Assembly (NCBI GenBank): GCA_046262315.1
Contig: JBHEMZ010000101.1
Coordinates: forward strand, 1-31,521
Source of the DNA: JACVRM01 sp046262315
GTDB lineage: Bacteria; Actinomycetota; Thermoleophilia; Gaiellales; Gaiellaceae
DNA length: 31,521 nucleotides
Reading direction: 5' to 3'
This document shows, piece after piece, positions 1 to 10,111 of this stretch. Position 1 is the stretch's first letter. Each line of letters begins with the position of its first letter. The notes beneath the pieces were generated by a model, which saw only the letters and a list, made by a program, of their open reading frames with translations, was not told where the DNA came from and made no database searches. The translations under genes and the position numbers were made by a program.

Positions 1-38
1 CCGACCTGCACGCGACCGTCGAGGTGGTCAAGTCGTGA
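1..38 (+). CDS. 3' end of upstream nuo gene (probable nuoG), partial
   Basis: Twelve codons run from the window edge to a TGA at 36-38 and read DLHATVEVVKS. The stop overlaps the GTG start of nuoH (35-37), the coupled arrangement seen throughout this operon. In complex I operons the gene before nuoH is normally nuoG, the large molybdopterin-fold Fe-S subunit of the NADH-oxidising arm, so identity is inferred from position only. The fragment is too short for any family motif. Confidence 0.5.
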   Translation, partial: DLHATVEVVKS

Positions 39-1024
39 AGGTCGAATGGTACGTCAGCCTGATCCAGGCGGCGATCGTGATCAACCTCGTCATGGCGACG
101 TTCGCCTACCTCACGCTGGCCGAGCGCAAGGTAATGGGACGGATGCAGCTTCGCTACGGCCCGAACCGGGTGGGCCCGAAGGGGCTCCTGCAGCCGATCG
201 CAGACCTCGTGAAGCTCCTGCACAAGGAGAGCTTCTATCCCACCGCGGCCATCGACCGCCTGTACCTGTTCGCGCCGTTCCTCGCGGCCTTCACGGCGCT
301 GACTACCTTCTCCGTGATCCCCTTCGGCCCAGGCTGGGAGGTTGCCGGTGTCTACATCCCGGGCCAGATCGCCGACGTCGACATCGCTCTGATCCTGATC
401 TTCGCGATCGGCTCCGTCGGGGTGTACGGGTTCATCATCGGCGGCTGGGCGTCGGACTCGAAGTACGCGCTCCTCGGCTCGATGCGCACCTGCGCGCAGC
501 TCGTCTCCTACGAGGTTTCCCTGGCACTGAGCGTGCTCGGCGTCGTCCTCATGGCCGGCTCGCTCTCGCTCGTCGACATCGTCAACGCCCAAGAGGACGG
601 CTGGTGGTACGCGGCGCCGCAGCTCGTCGGGCTGCTCGTCTTCTTCATCGCGGGCGTGGCCGAGACGAACCGCGCGCCGTTCGATCTGCCGGAGGCTGAG
701 CAGGAGCTCGTCGCCGGCTACCACACCGAGTACAGCGGCATGCGCTGGGGCCTCTTCCAGACCGCCGAGTACATCAACATGATCACGCTCTCGGCGCTCT
801 GCGCGACGCTCTTCTTCGGCGGCTGGGACGGGCCGGTCGGCGACGACTACGGCCCGCTGTGGTTCATCCTCAAGGTCTTCCTGCTGGTCCTCCTCTTCAT
901 CTGGATGCGCGCCTCGCTGCCACGGCTGCGCTACGACCAGCTGATGAGCTTCGGCTGGAAGGTGCTCCTGCCGGTGGCGACGATCAACGCGGTGGTCACC
1001 GCGGCCCTGGTGGTGGCGCTGTGA
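35..1024 (+). CDS. nuoH: NADH-quinone oxidoreductase subunit H (complex I, quinone-site membrane subunit)
   Basis: NuoH (ND1) is the membrane subunit joining the Fe-S arm to the proton-pumping arm; it forms much of the quinone chamber. The 329-residue product has the family's usual length and about eight hydrophobic segments. Diagnostic stretches are GPNRVGPKG at residues 42-50 and the acidic cytosolic loop beginning ETNRAPFDLPE at 210-220, followed by GYHTEYSG, which lines the quinone path. The GTG start overlaps the previous stop codon. A 163-base spacer separates it from nuoI, unusual in an operon whose later genes overlap by four bases. Confidence 0.97.
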   Translation: MKVEWYVSLIQAAIVINLVMATFAYLTLAERKVMGRMQLRYGPNRVGPKGLLQPIADLVKLLHKESFYPTAAIDRLYLFAPFLAAFTALTTFSVIPFGPGWEVAGVYIPGQIADVDIALILIFAIGSVGVYGFIIGGWASDSKYALLGSMRTCAQLVSYEVSLALSVLGVVLMAGSLSLVDIVNAQEDGWWYAAPQLVGLLVFFIAGVAETNRAPFDLPEAEQELVAGYHTEYSGMRWGLFQTAEYINMITLSALCATLFFGGWDGPVGDDYGPLWFILKVFLLVLLFIWMRASLPRLRYDQLMSFGWKVLLPVATINAVVTAALVVAL

Positions 1025-1187
1025 CCACACCGGCGATCGGAACGACTCGCCGCGCCGAACCGCGGCTCGCTGGTAACAGTCTTCTACCTGCGCGGTCGCG
1101 GTGGTTCCGGCCGAACGCACGCGCCTCGCGTTCGCGCCTCGCCGTTCTTCGTAACAGTGTGTTACTTGCGCGCTCAGGCGGTCGGGA
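1025..1187. repeat. nuoH-nuoI spacer with two related GTAACAG repeats and a small palindrome
   Basis: The spacer contains two imperfect direct copies of about 23 bases, at 1073-1095 and 1151-1173. They share GTAACAGT, an inner TAC and a TGCGCG end (18 of 23 positions by eye). The second copy is also a small palindrome: GTAACA (1151-1156), gtg, TGTTAC (1160-1165). Between them lies low-complexity GC-rich sequence. No convincing ORF is present. This could be a degenerate dispersed repeat, an RNA-processing element or an operator; the sequence does not decide. Confidence 0.5.
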
Positions 1188-1682
1188 ATGAGCAACGCCG
1201 CGATCGGGTCGTTCAAGGGCTTCGGCGTGACGTTGAAGCAGATCTTCAAGAAACCGATCACCCAGCAGTACCCGGAGTACAAGCGGCCGGTCTACCCGCG
1301 CTTCCGCGGACGCCACCGGCTCTGGCGCCACGAGAACGGGCTCGAGAAGTGCGTCGGCTGCTCGCTCTGCGCGGCCGCCTGCCCGGCCGACTGCATCCGT
1401 GTCGTGGCGGACGAGAACACGCCGTCGAACCGCGTCTCCGCCGGCGAGCGCTATGCCCGCATCTACGAGATCAACCTGTCGCGCTGCATCTTCTGCGGCT
1501 ACTGCGAGCTCGCCTGCCCGTTCGACGCGATCACGCTCGAGCCGGAGTTCGAGCTGTCGGAATACTCGCGCGACGACCTCATCTACACGAAGGACATGCT
1601 GCTGGCGCCGCCCGTGAAGCGCGTTCCCGTCGCCGACCGCGACCTGTACGACACGCCGATCCCGGCGTACAGGAGATCGTAA
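1188..1682 (+). CDS. nuoI: NADH-quinone oxidoreductase subunit I (2x[4Fe-4S] ferredoxin-like)
   Basis: NuoI carries clusters N6a and N6b, which pass electrons from NuoG to NuoB and the quinone. The 164-residue product has both complete 4Fe-4S motifs: C55-x2-C58-x2-C61-x3-C65-P and C100-x2-C103-x2-C106-x3-C110-P. The N-terminal 35 residues form the amphipathic segment that lies on the membrane. The ATG start has only a weak GGGA ribosome-binding element. The gene ends in YRRS, followed by a 99-base spacer with a hairpin before nuoJ. Confidence 0.97.
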   Translation: MSNAAIGSFKGFGVTLKQIFKKPITQQYPEYKRPVYPRFRGRHRLWRHENGLEKCVGCSLCAAACPADCIRVVADENTPSNRVSAGERYARIYEINLSRCIFCGYCELACPFDAITLEPEFELSEYSRDDLIYTKDMLLAPPVKRVPVADRDLYDTPIPAYRRS

Positions 1683-1703
1683 TCGCTTCCGCTCTCAGGA
1701 TCT

Positions 1704-1752
1704 CTAGCTGGAGACGCGCGGTGGCGGCCCTCGCGTGCGCTTCTCCATCTAG
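1704..1752. repeat. Inverted repeat in nuoI-nuoJ spacer
   Basis: CTAGCTGGAGA (1704-1714) is the reverse complement of TCTCCATCTAG (1742-1752) at 10 of 11 positions, with further GC pairing possible in the CGCG-rich interior. There is no T-run, so a classical Rho-independent terminator is not indicated. Placed inside an operon, it could be a processing or stability hairpin, or an attenuator. Confidence 0.5.
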
Positions 1753-1781
1753 CGCTTTCTCGACCGCAGGGAGGGAGAGCG

Positions 1782-2315
1782 CTGGCTGACTTCCTCGTCT
1801 GGGCGGTCTGGTTCGTGGCGGCCTTCGCCTGCCTCGGATCCGGCGCGGCGGTGATCAGCTTCGCGAACCCGTTCTATTCGGCGCTCGCGCTGATCGGCAA
1901 CCTCGCCTCGCTGGCGGTGCTCTACCTGCTCCTGAACGCGGAGTTCGTGGCGGCTGCCCAGGTGCTCGTCTACGCGGGCGCGGTGATGGTCATGTTCCTG
2001 TTCGTGATCGCCTACCTGGGGCGGCGCGCCGACTCGCCGTGGGCCGGAGGGCCTAGCCTGCACACCCTCGCGGCCGCGATCGCCGCCGGCGCGATCCTCG
2101 TCGAGGTGATCGCGGTGATAGGGCTCGCGAGCGGAAACCGGCTCAGCGACGAGGCCGACGTGCAAGGACTCTTCGGCAGCCCCAGAGAGGTCGGGCGCGT
2201 GTTCCTCACCGATCATCTGCTCGCGTTCGAGATCACGTCGATCGTGCTGCTCGCGGCGGCCGTGGGCGGGGTCGTTCTCGGCGGCGAGCCGCGGCGAACA
2301 CAGGAGACGCCGTGA
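1782..2315 (+). CDS. nuoJ: NADH-quinone oxidoreductase subunit J, probable CTG start
   Basis: NuoJ (ND6) is a five-helix membrane subunit with the pi-bulge helix in the proton path; QVLVYAGAVMVMFLFVIAY is the conserved helix 3. The only ATG/GTG/TTG option nearby is GTG at 1815, which would cut off most of helix 1. Reading upstream in frame gives ADFLVWAVWFVAAFACLG, preceded by CTG at 1782 with a strong GGGAGGGA ribosome binding site six bases before. Starting there gives 177 residues and puts the conserved Asn-Pro at 28-29, close to its place in E. coli NuoJ (24-25). I therefore prefer CTG 1782. The stop overlaps the nuoK GTG start. Confidence 0.9.
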   Translation: MADFLVWAVWFVAAFACLGSGAAVISFANPFYSALALIGNLASLAVLYLLLNAEFVAAAQVLVYAGAVMVMFLFVIAYLGRRADSPWAGGPSLHTLAAAIAAGAILVEVIAVIGLASGNRLSDEADVQGLFGSPREVGRVFLTDHLLAFEITSIVLLAAAVGGVVLGGEPRRTQETP

Positions 2316-2616
2316 GAGGCCCGGACATCACCTGGTACGTCGGCGTGGCTGCGTTCCTGTTCTCGATCGGCGCGCTCGGCGTCCTGCTACGACGCAGCGT
2401 GCTGATCGTGCTGCTCTCGCTCGAGATCATGCTGAACGGTGCGAACCTGGCCCTGATTGCGTTCGCGCGCCACCAGGGCGACCACGACGGCCAGGTCTTC
2501 GCGCTTGCGGTGATGGCAGTGGCAGCGTCCGAGGTGGTCGTCGGGCTCGGGCTCGTCGTCGCGCTCGCCCGCGACCGCCTGTCGCTCGACGTCGATCGGC
2601 TGCGGATGCTCCGCGG

Positions 2617-2620
<4 letters not shown>
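2312..2620 (+). CDS. nuoK: NADH-quinone oxidoreductase subunit K
   Basis: NuoK (ND4L) is a three-helix subunit with two buried glutamates in the central proton channel. The 102-residue product has the family length and both acids: E38 in LSLEIMLNGANL and E74 in AASEVVVGL. The GTG start overlaps the nuoJ stop (GTGA), and its own stop overlaps the nuoL ATG, so J-K-L are translationally coupled. Confidence 0.96.
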
Positions 2621-4508
<1,888 letters not shown>

Positions 4509-4512
<4 letters not shown>

Positions 4513-6161
4513 ACGACTGGCTGACCACCATCCTGATCTTCCTGCCGGTCGCCAGTGCGCTCCTCATCTGGCTACTGCCGCTGCCCGTTCGCACCGCCGG
4601 CTCGCTGGCGCTGCTCGTCTCCCTCGCGGAGGTGGGGCTCTGGATCACAGCGCTCCAGCGCTTCGAGTTCGGCGAGACCGGCCCTCAGCTCGGACACCGG
4701 ACAGAATGGTCGTCGGACCTCGGGATCTCCTACCACGTCGGCCTCTTCGGCTTCTCGCTGTGGCTGGTCGGGTTGGCGGTGGTGGTCGGCGCAGCCGCGA
4801 TCGGCTACGCGTTCTGGGCGGGGAGGGAGCGGGCGCGCGCCTACTTCGGCCTTTCGCTGGTCCTGACCGGCGCGATCGTCGGCGTTTTCACCGCTCAGGA
4901 CCTGCTGCTCTTCTACGTCTTCTTCGAGGCAATGCTGATCCCGCTCTACGTGCTCGTCGGCGTGTGGGGCGGGCCGGGGCGACTGGGCGCGACGCTCAAG
5001 TTCGTCATCTACACGATGGCCGGCTCGCTGCTGATGCTGGTGGCGATCATCGCGCTCGGCGTCAAGCAGGGGACGTTCTCGCTCGTCGACGGCGACCCAA
5101 GCGGGAGCAACCTGCTCTTCCTCGGCTTCGCGGCCGCGTTCGCGGTCAAGGCGCCGCTCTTCCCGCTGCACGGCTGGCTGCCGGACGCCTACCGAGAGTC
5201 GCCGCCCGAGATCGCGGCGGTGCTGTCGGGCGTGGTCTCGAAGGCGGCCGCATTCGGCTTCCTTCGCATCGCGATCGCCAAGTTCCCCGGGCCTGCGGAC
5301 GACCTCCAGCCGCTGCTGCTAGCGCTCGCGGCCGTCACGCTCGTGTACGGCTCACTGGTGGCGTTCCGCGCTCCGGACTTCCGCGGCGTGGTCGCGTACT
5401 CGTCGATGGCGCAGATGGGGCTCGTCACGCTCGGGCTGTTCGCGCTGAACGACGCCGCGTTCGACGGAGCAGTGCTCCAGATGGTCAACCACGGGCTCGT
5501 GTCGGCGGCGCTCTTCCTGCTGGCCGGCGCGGTGGAGCGACGCGCGACGACCGGGGAGTTCGCGCTGCTGGGCGGCATGGCGAAGGGGCGACCGGCGCTC
5601 GCGACCGTCTTGGTGGTGACCGGCGTGATCGCGCTCGCGGTGCCCGGCGCGACGACGTTCGCCGGCGAGTTCCTGATCCTGCTCGGGGTCTTCGACGTCG
5701 GCTGGGGTTGGGCCGTGGTCGGCGCGGTCGCGATCGTGCTGGCGGCGATGTACATGCTGCGGCTGATCTCGGCGGTGCTGCACGAGCGTCTTGGGAGCGC
5801 GGTGCCCGAGGAGGCGCTCGACCTGCGCCCCGCCGAGCTCGGCGTGATCGTGCCGCTCGTTGCCGCCCTGCTGGCGCTGTCGATCTGGCCGGCGGCGATC
5901 ACGGATCGGGCGTTCGCAGGCGACCGCCCCGCCGAGGAGGTGGGCTCGCAGTTCTCCGAGGCCTCCCAGAGACGAAATGAGAGCTTGTCACCGGCGTCCG
6001 TCGGCTGGACGGGGTACGGGCCGCTGACGCCCGACTGCGAGAGCGCCGTCCGCGAGGCCGTCGCCCGGGGGCGCCGGGACGCCGACGACGGGCTCACGGT
6101 GAAGTGCGGCACGGATGCGAACGGAACGACGTACTGGTTCATGGGGTTTGATCACGAATGA
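4509..6161 (+). CDS. nuoM: NADH-quinone oxidoreductase subunit M with extra C-terminal tail
   Basis: NuoM (ND4) is the second antiporter-like pump. E140 in FYVFFEAMLIPLY and K214 in AVKAPLFPLHGWLPDAY are the expected proton-channel residues. The conserved membrane part ends near residue 470. A further 78 hydrophilic residues follow (about 473-550), with a Ser/Arg-rich linker, two cysteines (C510 in TPDCES and C533 in VKCGTD) and an aromatic end, TTYWFMGFD. I do not recognise this tail in standard NuoM. There is no frameshift: the stop overlaps the nuoN ATG, so the tail belongs to the gene. Confidence 0.95.
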
Positions 6162-7639
6162 GCGACAAGCCGTCCGTCGACTGGTTCGCGCTCTCGCCGG
6201 AGCTGGCCATGCTCGGCGCGGCGGCCGTCTGCCTGCTCGCTGCCGTGCTCATCCCGCCAGGCGGCCGGCGCCCGTTCTCGGCCCTCGTCTGCGCGGCCGG
6301 TTTCGCAACAGCCGGCGTGCTCGCCGCCTTGGTCTTCGTCGAGTCCGACGACGCTCGCGGGATCGTCGCCGACGCGGCGCGCCGCGACCAGCTCGCCGCG
6401 CTCGCGCAGCTGCTCGTCGCCGGCTGCGGCCTGCTCGCCGTCGGGGTCTCGTACACGCACCGCATGCGCGACAGCCGCGTGGGTGAGTACTACGCGCTGC
6501 TGGCCGCGGCCGCCGCGGGCATGGCCTTCTTCGTCGCCGCCTCGAACCTGATGACGCTCTTCCTGGGGCTCGAGTGGTTCTCGATCACCCTCTACATCCT
6601 CTGCGCCATCGACACCGACCGCGAGGAGTCGCTCGAGGCCGGACTCAAGTACCTGATCGTGGGCAGCTTCGGCTCGGCGGTGCTGCTCTTCGGCTCGGCG
6701 CTCGTCTACGGCGCCACGGGCGAGCTCGGCTTCGAGCAGATCGCGGCGGCCGCGGCGGACAAAGGCCTGACGGACGACTCGCTGCTCGTCTTCGGCCTGG
6801 CGATGATGCTCGCCGGCCTCGGTTTCAAGGCCTCCGCCGCGCCCTTCCACCAGTGGACGCCCGACGTCTACCAGGGCGCTCCGACACCGGTGACCGCCTT
6901 CATGTCCGCGGCGACGAAGGTGGCCGCGCTCGTCCTCACGCTGCGTATCCTGACGACCGCGTTCCCGGAGCAGGACGAGCTCTGGACGGTGGCGCTCGCG
7001 GTCATCGCCTGCATCTCGCTCGCGGTCGGCAACCTGGCCGCGCTCGTCCAGCGCGACGTCAAGCGGCTGCTCGCCTACTCGTCGGTCTCGCACGCCGGCT
7101 TCATGCTGATCGCGGTCGCCGCCAACAACGAGCTGGGCGGGCGGGCGCTCCTCTACTACCTGATCCCCTATGCGGCGGGCTCGCTCGGCGCCTTCGCCGT
7201 GGTCGCCGCGCGCGAGCGCGAGCTGAACCGCGCGGTGACGCTCGATGACCTGGCCGGCTTCGGCTGGGAGCGGCCGCTGCTCGGGATAAGCATGTTCGTC
7301 TTCATGCTCGGCTTCGCCGGCCTGCCGCTCACCGGCGGGTTCTTCGGCAAGCTCTACGTCTTCGCCGCAGCCTACGAGGCGGGCTGGTGGTGGCTGATGC
7401 TCGCGGGAATCGCGGCCACGGTGATCAGCCTCTACTACTACCTCGGGGTGATCCGGGCGATGTTCATGCGCTCGCCGGCGGAGCTCCAGTTCGCGGCCGC
7501 GGGCGGCTCGCCGCCACGCGAGTGGCTGCTGAGCACGACCGTCGTGGCGGCGCTCGTGATCACGGTCGGGACCTTCATCGCCGTCGAGCCGGTGGTCGAT
7601 CTCGCGCGCGACGCGGCGGCCTCGCTGGCGCTCCGCTAG
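6158..7639 (+). CDS. nuoN: NADH-quinone oxidoreductase subunit N
   Basis: NuoN (ND2) is the third antiporter-like pump and usually the last gene of the operon. The 493-residue product has E139 in FLGLEWFSITLY, K224 in GLGFKASAAPFHQWTPD, and the PTPVTAFMSAATKVAAL helix that follows. The ATG overlaps the nuoM stop. A 33-base gap with a new ribosome binding site follows before the next gene, so the complex I block ends here. Confidence 0.97.
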   Translation: MSDKPSVDWFALSPELAMLGAAAVCLLAAVLIPPGGRRPFSALVCAAGFATAGVLAALVFVESDDARGIVADAARRDQLAALAQLLVAGCGLLAVGVSYTHRMRDSRVGEYYALLAAAAAGMAFFVAASNLMTLFLGLEWFSITLYILCAIDTDREESLEAGLKYLIVGSFGSAVLLFGSALVYGATGELGFEQIAAAAADKGLTDDSLLVFGLAMMLAGLGFKASAAPFHQWTPDVYQGAPTPVTAFMSAATKVAALVLTLRILTTAFPEQDELWTVALAVIACISLAVGNLAALVQRDVKRLLAYSSVSHAGFMLIAVAANNELGGRALLYYLIPYAAGSLGAFAVVAARERELNRAVTLDDLAGFGWERPLLGISMFVFMLGFAGLPLTGGFFGKLYVFAAAYEAGWWWLMLAGIAATVISLYYYLGVIRAMFMRSPAELQFAAAGGSPPREWLLSTTVVAALVITVGTFIAVEPVVDLARDAAASLALR

Positions 7640-7672
7640 CCTCAGCCCGTCAAACGAGACAGAGGAGGGAGC

Positions 7673-8389
7673 ATGGCGGACGTCTCGCTGACCTGGCTCG
7701 GCCACGGTGCCTTTCGCTTCGACACGCCGGGCGGGAAGCGCATCTACCTCGACCCCTGGCTCGACAATCCGAAGTGCCCCGAGGACGAAAAGCAGCCGGA
7801 GCGCTGCGACCTGATCGCGATCACTCACGGGCACGACGACCACGTCGGCGCCGCCGTCGAGCTCGCGAAGCGGTTCGACTGTCCGGTCATCGCGCAGATC
7901 GAGCTGCGCGGCTGGCTCTCGACGAAGGGACTCTCGGAGGACATGTCCGAGGCACCCAACAAGGGCGGCACCGTCGAGCGCGATGGGATCAAGATCACGC
8001 TGACCGACGCCAACCACTCGTCGAGTGCGTTCGAGAACGACACCATCGTCTACCTTGGCGAGCCGTGCGGGCTCGTTTTCGAGCTAGAGGACGGCTACAC
8101 GGTGTACGCAGCCGGCGACACGAACGTCTTCGGCGACATGGCCCTGATCGCCCGCATCTACGAGCCGGACGTGGCGATCCTGCCGATCGGTGACCACTTC
8201 ACGATGGGGCCGCGCGAGGCCGCCGTTGCGCTCGAGCTGCTCGGCGTACGCGCTTGCGTGACCGGCCATTACGGCACGTTCCCGCTCCTGCGCGGGACGC
8301 CTGAGCAGCTGCGCGAGCTGACGGACGTGGAGGTGCTCTCACCGCAGCCGGGGGAAACAATCACGCTGCCCACCCGCGTCGCCGTATGA
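7673..8389 (+). CDS. UPF0173-type metal-dependent hydrolase (metallo-beta-lactamase fold)
   Basis: The 238-residue product has the zinc-hydrolase signature THGHDDH (residues 51-57). It also has an early SLTWLGHGAF strand with H11, a GDTN motif near 148 and a TGHYGTFP motif near 205, the layout of the UPF0173/UlaG-like family. The substrate is not predictable; relatives act on phosphoesters or lactones, or are uncharacterised. A strong GAGGAGGGAG ribosome binding site precedes the ATG. It is the first gene of a five-gene coupled block and its TGA overlaps the next ATG. Confidence 0.88.
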   Translation: MADVSLTWLGHGAFRFDTPGGKRIYLDPWLDNPKCPEDEKQPERCDLIAITHGHDDHVGAAVELAKRFDCPVIAQIELRGWLSTKGLSEDMSEAPNKGGTVERDGIKITLTDANHSSSAFENDTIVYLGEPCGLVFELEDGYTVYAAGDTNVFGDMALIARIYEPDVAILPIGDHFTMGPREAAVALELLGVRACVTGHYGTFPLLRGTPEQLRELTDVEVLSPQPGETITLPTRVAV

Positions 8390-8661
8390 GGGAACGCTGG
8401 TTCGGAGCGACGGGGCAGCGGGTCCCCGAGATCGCCGTCGAAGGCGAGCTCGACGTCTCCGACGCGCTCGTGCTCGACAGCGCGGAGGACGTAGAGACGC
8501 TGGGGCAGGCACACGCTCGCGGCGTTCCCGTCGTCGTGCGCGCCTCGACGCCCGAGGCGGTTCGCGAAGCACTCACCCATCCCGAAGTGGCATGCGTGCT
8601 CGTTCCCGCCGGGCACGGCGACCTGCTGGCACTCGATCTCACCGAGCTGACCTACGGATGA
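8386..8661 (+). CDS. Conserved-looking small protein of unknown function
   Basis: I do not recognise this 91-residue protein. It is soluble, without signal peptide or membrane helix. It starts MRERWFGATGQRVPEI, has an acidic middle (DVSDALVLDSAEDVE), then alternating beta-like and helical segments (VPVVVRAST, ACVLVPAGHGDLLALDL). ATGA overlaps at both ends, with the UPF0173 hydrolase before and the DUF1028 gene after, strongly support that it is translated. The mixed alpha/beta pattern could be a small single-domain enzyme accessory or regulator; no function is claimed. Confidence 0.72.
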   Translation: MRERWFGATGQRVPEIAVEGELDVSDALVLDSAEDVETLGQAHARGVPVVVRASTPEAVREALTHPEVACVLVPAGHGDLLALDLTELTYG

Positions 8662-9482
8662 CCTACTCGATCGCCGCCTGGGATGGCGAGCACCGCTGGG
8701 GCGTCGCCACGCAGTCAAAGTTCCTGGCCGTCGGGTCGGTCGTTCCCTGGGCCGAGGCTGACGTCGGAGCCGTGGCCACCCAGGCGTTCGCCAACCCGCG
8801 CTACGGGCCTGAGGGCCTCGTGCTGCTGCGCGACGGCCTGTCCGCCGAGGAGGTCGTGGAGCGCCTGACCACGGCCGACGAGGGGCGCGAGCACCGCCAG
8901 CTCGGCGTCGTTGACTCGCGCGGCGGGGCAGCCAGCTTTACCGGCTCCGAGTGCTTCGAGTGGGCCGGCGGCCGCACGGGCATGGGCTACGCAGCTCAGG
9001 GAAACATCCTCGTCTCGCAGGCAACCGTGGACGCGCTGGCCGAGAACTTCGAAGGGAGCGCCCTCAAGCCCCTCGCCGAGCGCCTCGTGGAAGCCCTCGC
9101 GGCCGCGCAGGCGGTCGGGGGCGATCGGCGCGGCCAACAATCGGCCGCCCTCCTCGTCGTAGAGCGCGACGGTGGCTACGCGAACCTCTCTGACGTGCTG
9201 GTAGACCTCCGCGTCGATGACCACGGGAGCCCGATCGAGGAGCTGCGTCGCCTCTACAGCGCGCACCAGGCGATCTTCGGTGCCACGCCTCCCGAGGAGT
9301 GGATGGCCGTGGACGAGAAGCTCGCCGCCGAGCTGGGTGAGCGCCTTGCGCGCGCTGGCTTCGAGGGCGAGCTCGGCACGGCTCTCGACGCGTGGGCCGG
9401 CACCGAGAACCTGGAGATGCGGGTGGACGGCGTCGGGCGGATCGACCCCGTCGTGCTCGCCGAGCTGAGGAGGCAGACTTGA
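8658..9482 (+). CDS. DUF1028 family protein (Ntn-hydrolase-like, unknown substrate)
   Basis: The 274-residue product begins TYSIAAWDGEHRWGVATQSK, the typical DUF1028 opening. It continues with VGAVATQAFANPRYGPEGL, GRTGMGYAAQGNIL and GDRRGQQSAALLVV, all characteristic of the family. DUF1028 proteins resemble Ntn-hydrolases but have no agreed activity. Residues beyond about 205 resemble the C-terminal extension some members carry (annotated elsewhere as a possible peptidoglycan-binding part). I chose the ATG at 8658 because it overlaps the previous stop and starts at the conserved TYSI. Its TGA overlaps the TTG of the next gene. Confidence 0.88.
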   Translation: MTYSIAAWDGEHRWGVATQSKFLAVGSVVPWAEADVGAVATQAFANPRYGPEGLVLLRDGLSAEEVVERLTTADEGREHRQLGVVDSRGGAASFTGSECFEWAGGRTGMGYAAQGNILVSQATVDALAENFEGSALKPLAERLVEALAAAQAVGGDRRGQQSAALLVVERDGGYANLSDVLVDLRVDDHGSPIEELRRLYSAHQAIFGATPPEEWMAVDEKLAAELGERLARAGFEGELGTALDAWAGTENLEMRVDGVGRIDPVVLAELRRQT

Positions 9483-10111
9483 CCGTGACCGAGCGCTACA
9501 GGAGCACGCACCTCGACGACGTCTGGGCGTCAGGGAACTGGACCGCGATCCGCCGCCACTTCGGCATCGAGGCCTTCGGGATCAACGCGTGGAAGGGCGC
9601 TGAAGAGGGCGACCAGGTCATCTCCGAGCACACGGAGGCGCCGACCGCGCACCAGGAGCTCTACCTCGTGCTCGACGGCCACGCAGAGTTCACGGTCGGC
9701 GAGAAGACGGTCGACGCGCCGCGCGGCACGTTCGTCTTCGTCCGCGATCCCGAGACGGGGCGACGGGCGACGGCGAAGGAGGCCGGCACGACCGTGCTCG
9801 CGATCGGCGGCAAGCCCGGCGAGGCCTTCGCGGTGCGCGAGTGGGAGGCCTCGGCGGAGGCGTTTCCGCTCTTCGAGCAGGGCGAGTTCGCGCGCGCGAA
9901 GGAGGTGCTCGAGGAGGCTCGGCGACAACATCCCGAGGCCGCAGGGGTACTCTACAACCTCGCCTGCGCCGAGGCGCGACTGGGCGAGCGCGACGTGGCG
10001 CTCGAGCACCTGCGCGAGGCCGTCTCGCGCGACGCGCAGTTTCTTGAGTACGCGCAGGCCGACGAGGATCTCGAGTCCATCCGCGCCGAACCGGGGTTTC
10101 CGTCGGCATGA
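9479..10111 (+). CDS. Cupin-TPR protein, first of a tandem pair
   Basis: About 210 residues. The first half is a single cupin barrel, visible in HTEAPTAHQELYLVLDGHAEFTVGEK and DAPRGTFVFVRDPE, with His/Glu positions that could bind a metal. The second half is a short tetratricopeptide-like segment (FARAKEVLEEARRQHPE, YNLACAEARLGERDVAL). The likely start is TTG at 9479, overlapping the DUF1028 stop five bases after GAGGAGG; GTG at 9485 is the alternative. The product closely resembles the next gene, so the two arose by duplication. A sensor or scaffold role is possible; no enzyme activity can be assigned. Confidence 0.8.
   Translation: MTVTERYRSTHLDDVWASGNWTAIRRHFGIEAFGINAWKGAEEGDQVISEHTEAPTAHQELYLVLDGHAEFTVGEKTVDAPRGTFVFVRDPETGRRATAKEAGTTVLAIGGKPGEAFAVREWEASAEAFPLFEQGEFARAKEVLEEARRQHPEAAGVLYNLACAEARLGERDVALEHLREAVSRDAQFLEYAQADEDLESIRAEPGFPSA

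Noticed and set aside
6152..8017. 621-codon open frame antisense to nuoN and the UPF0173 gene
   Set aside because: Low-complexity composition, no motifs, and fully covered by two well-supported plus-strand genes.
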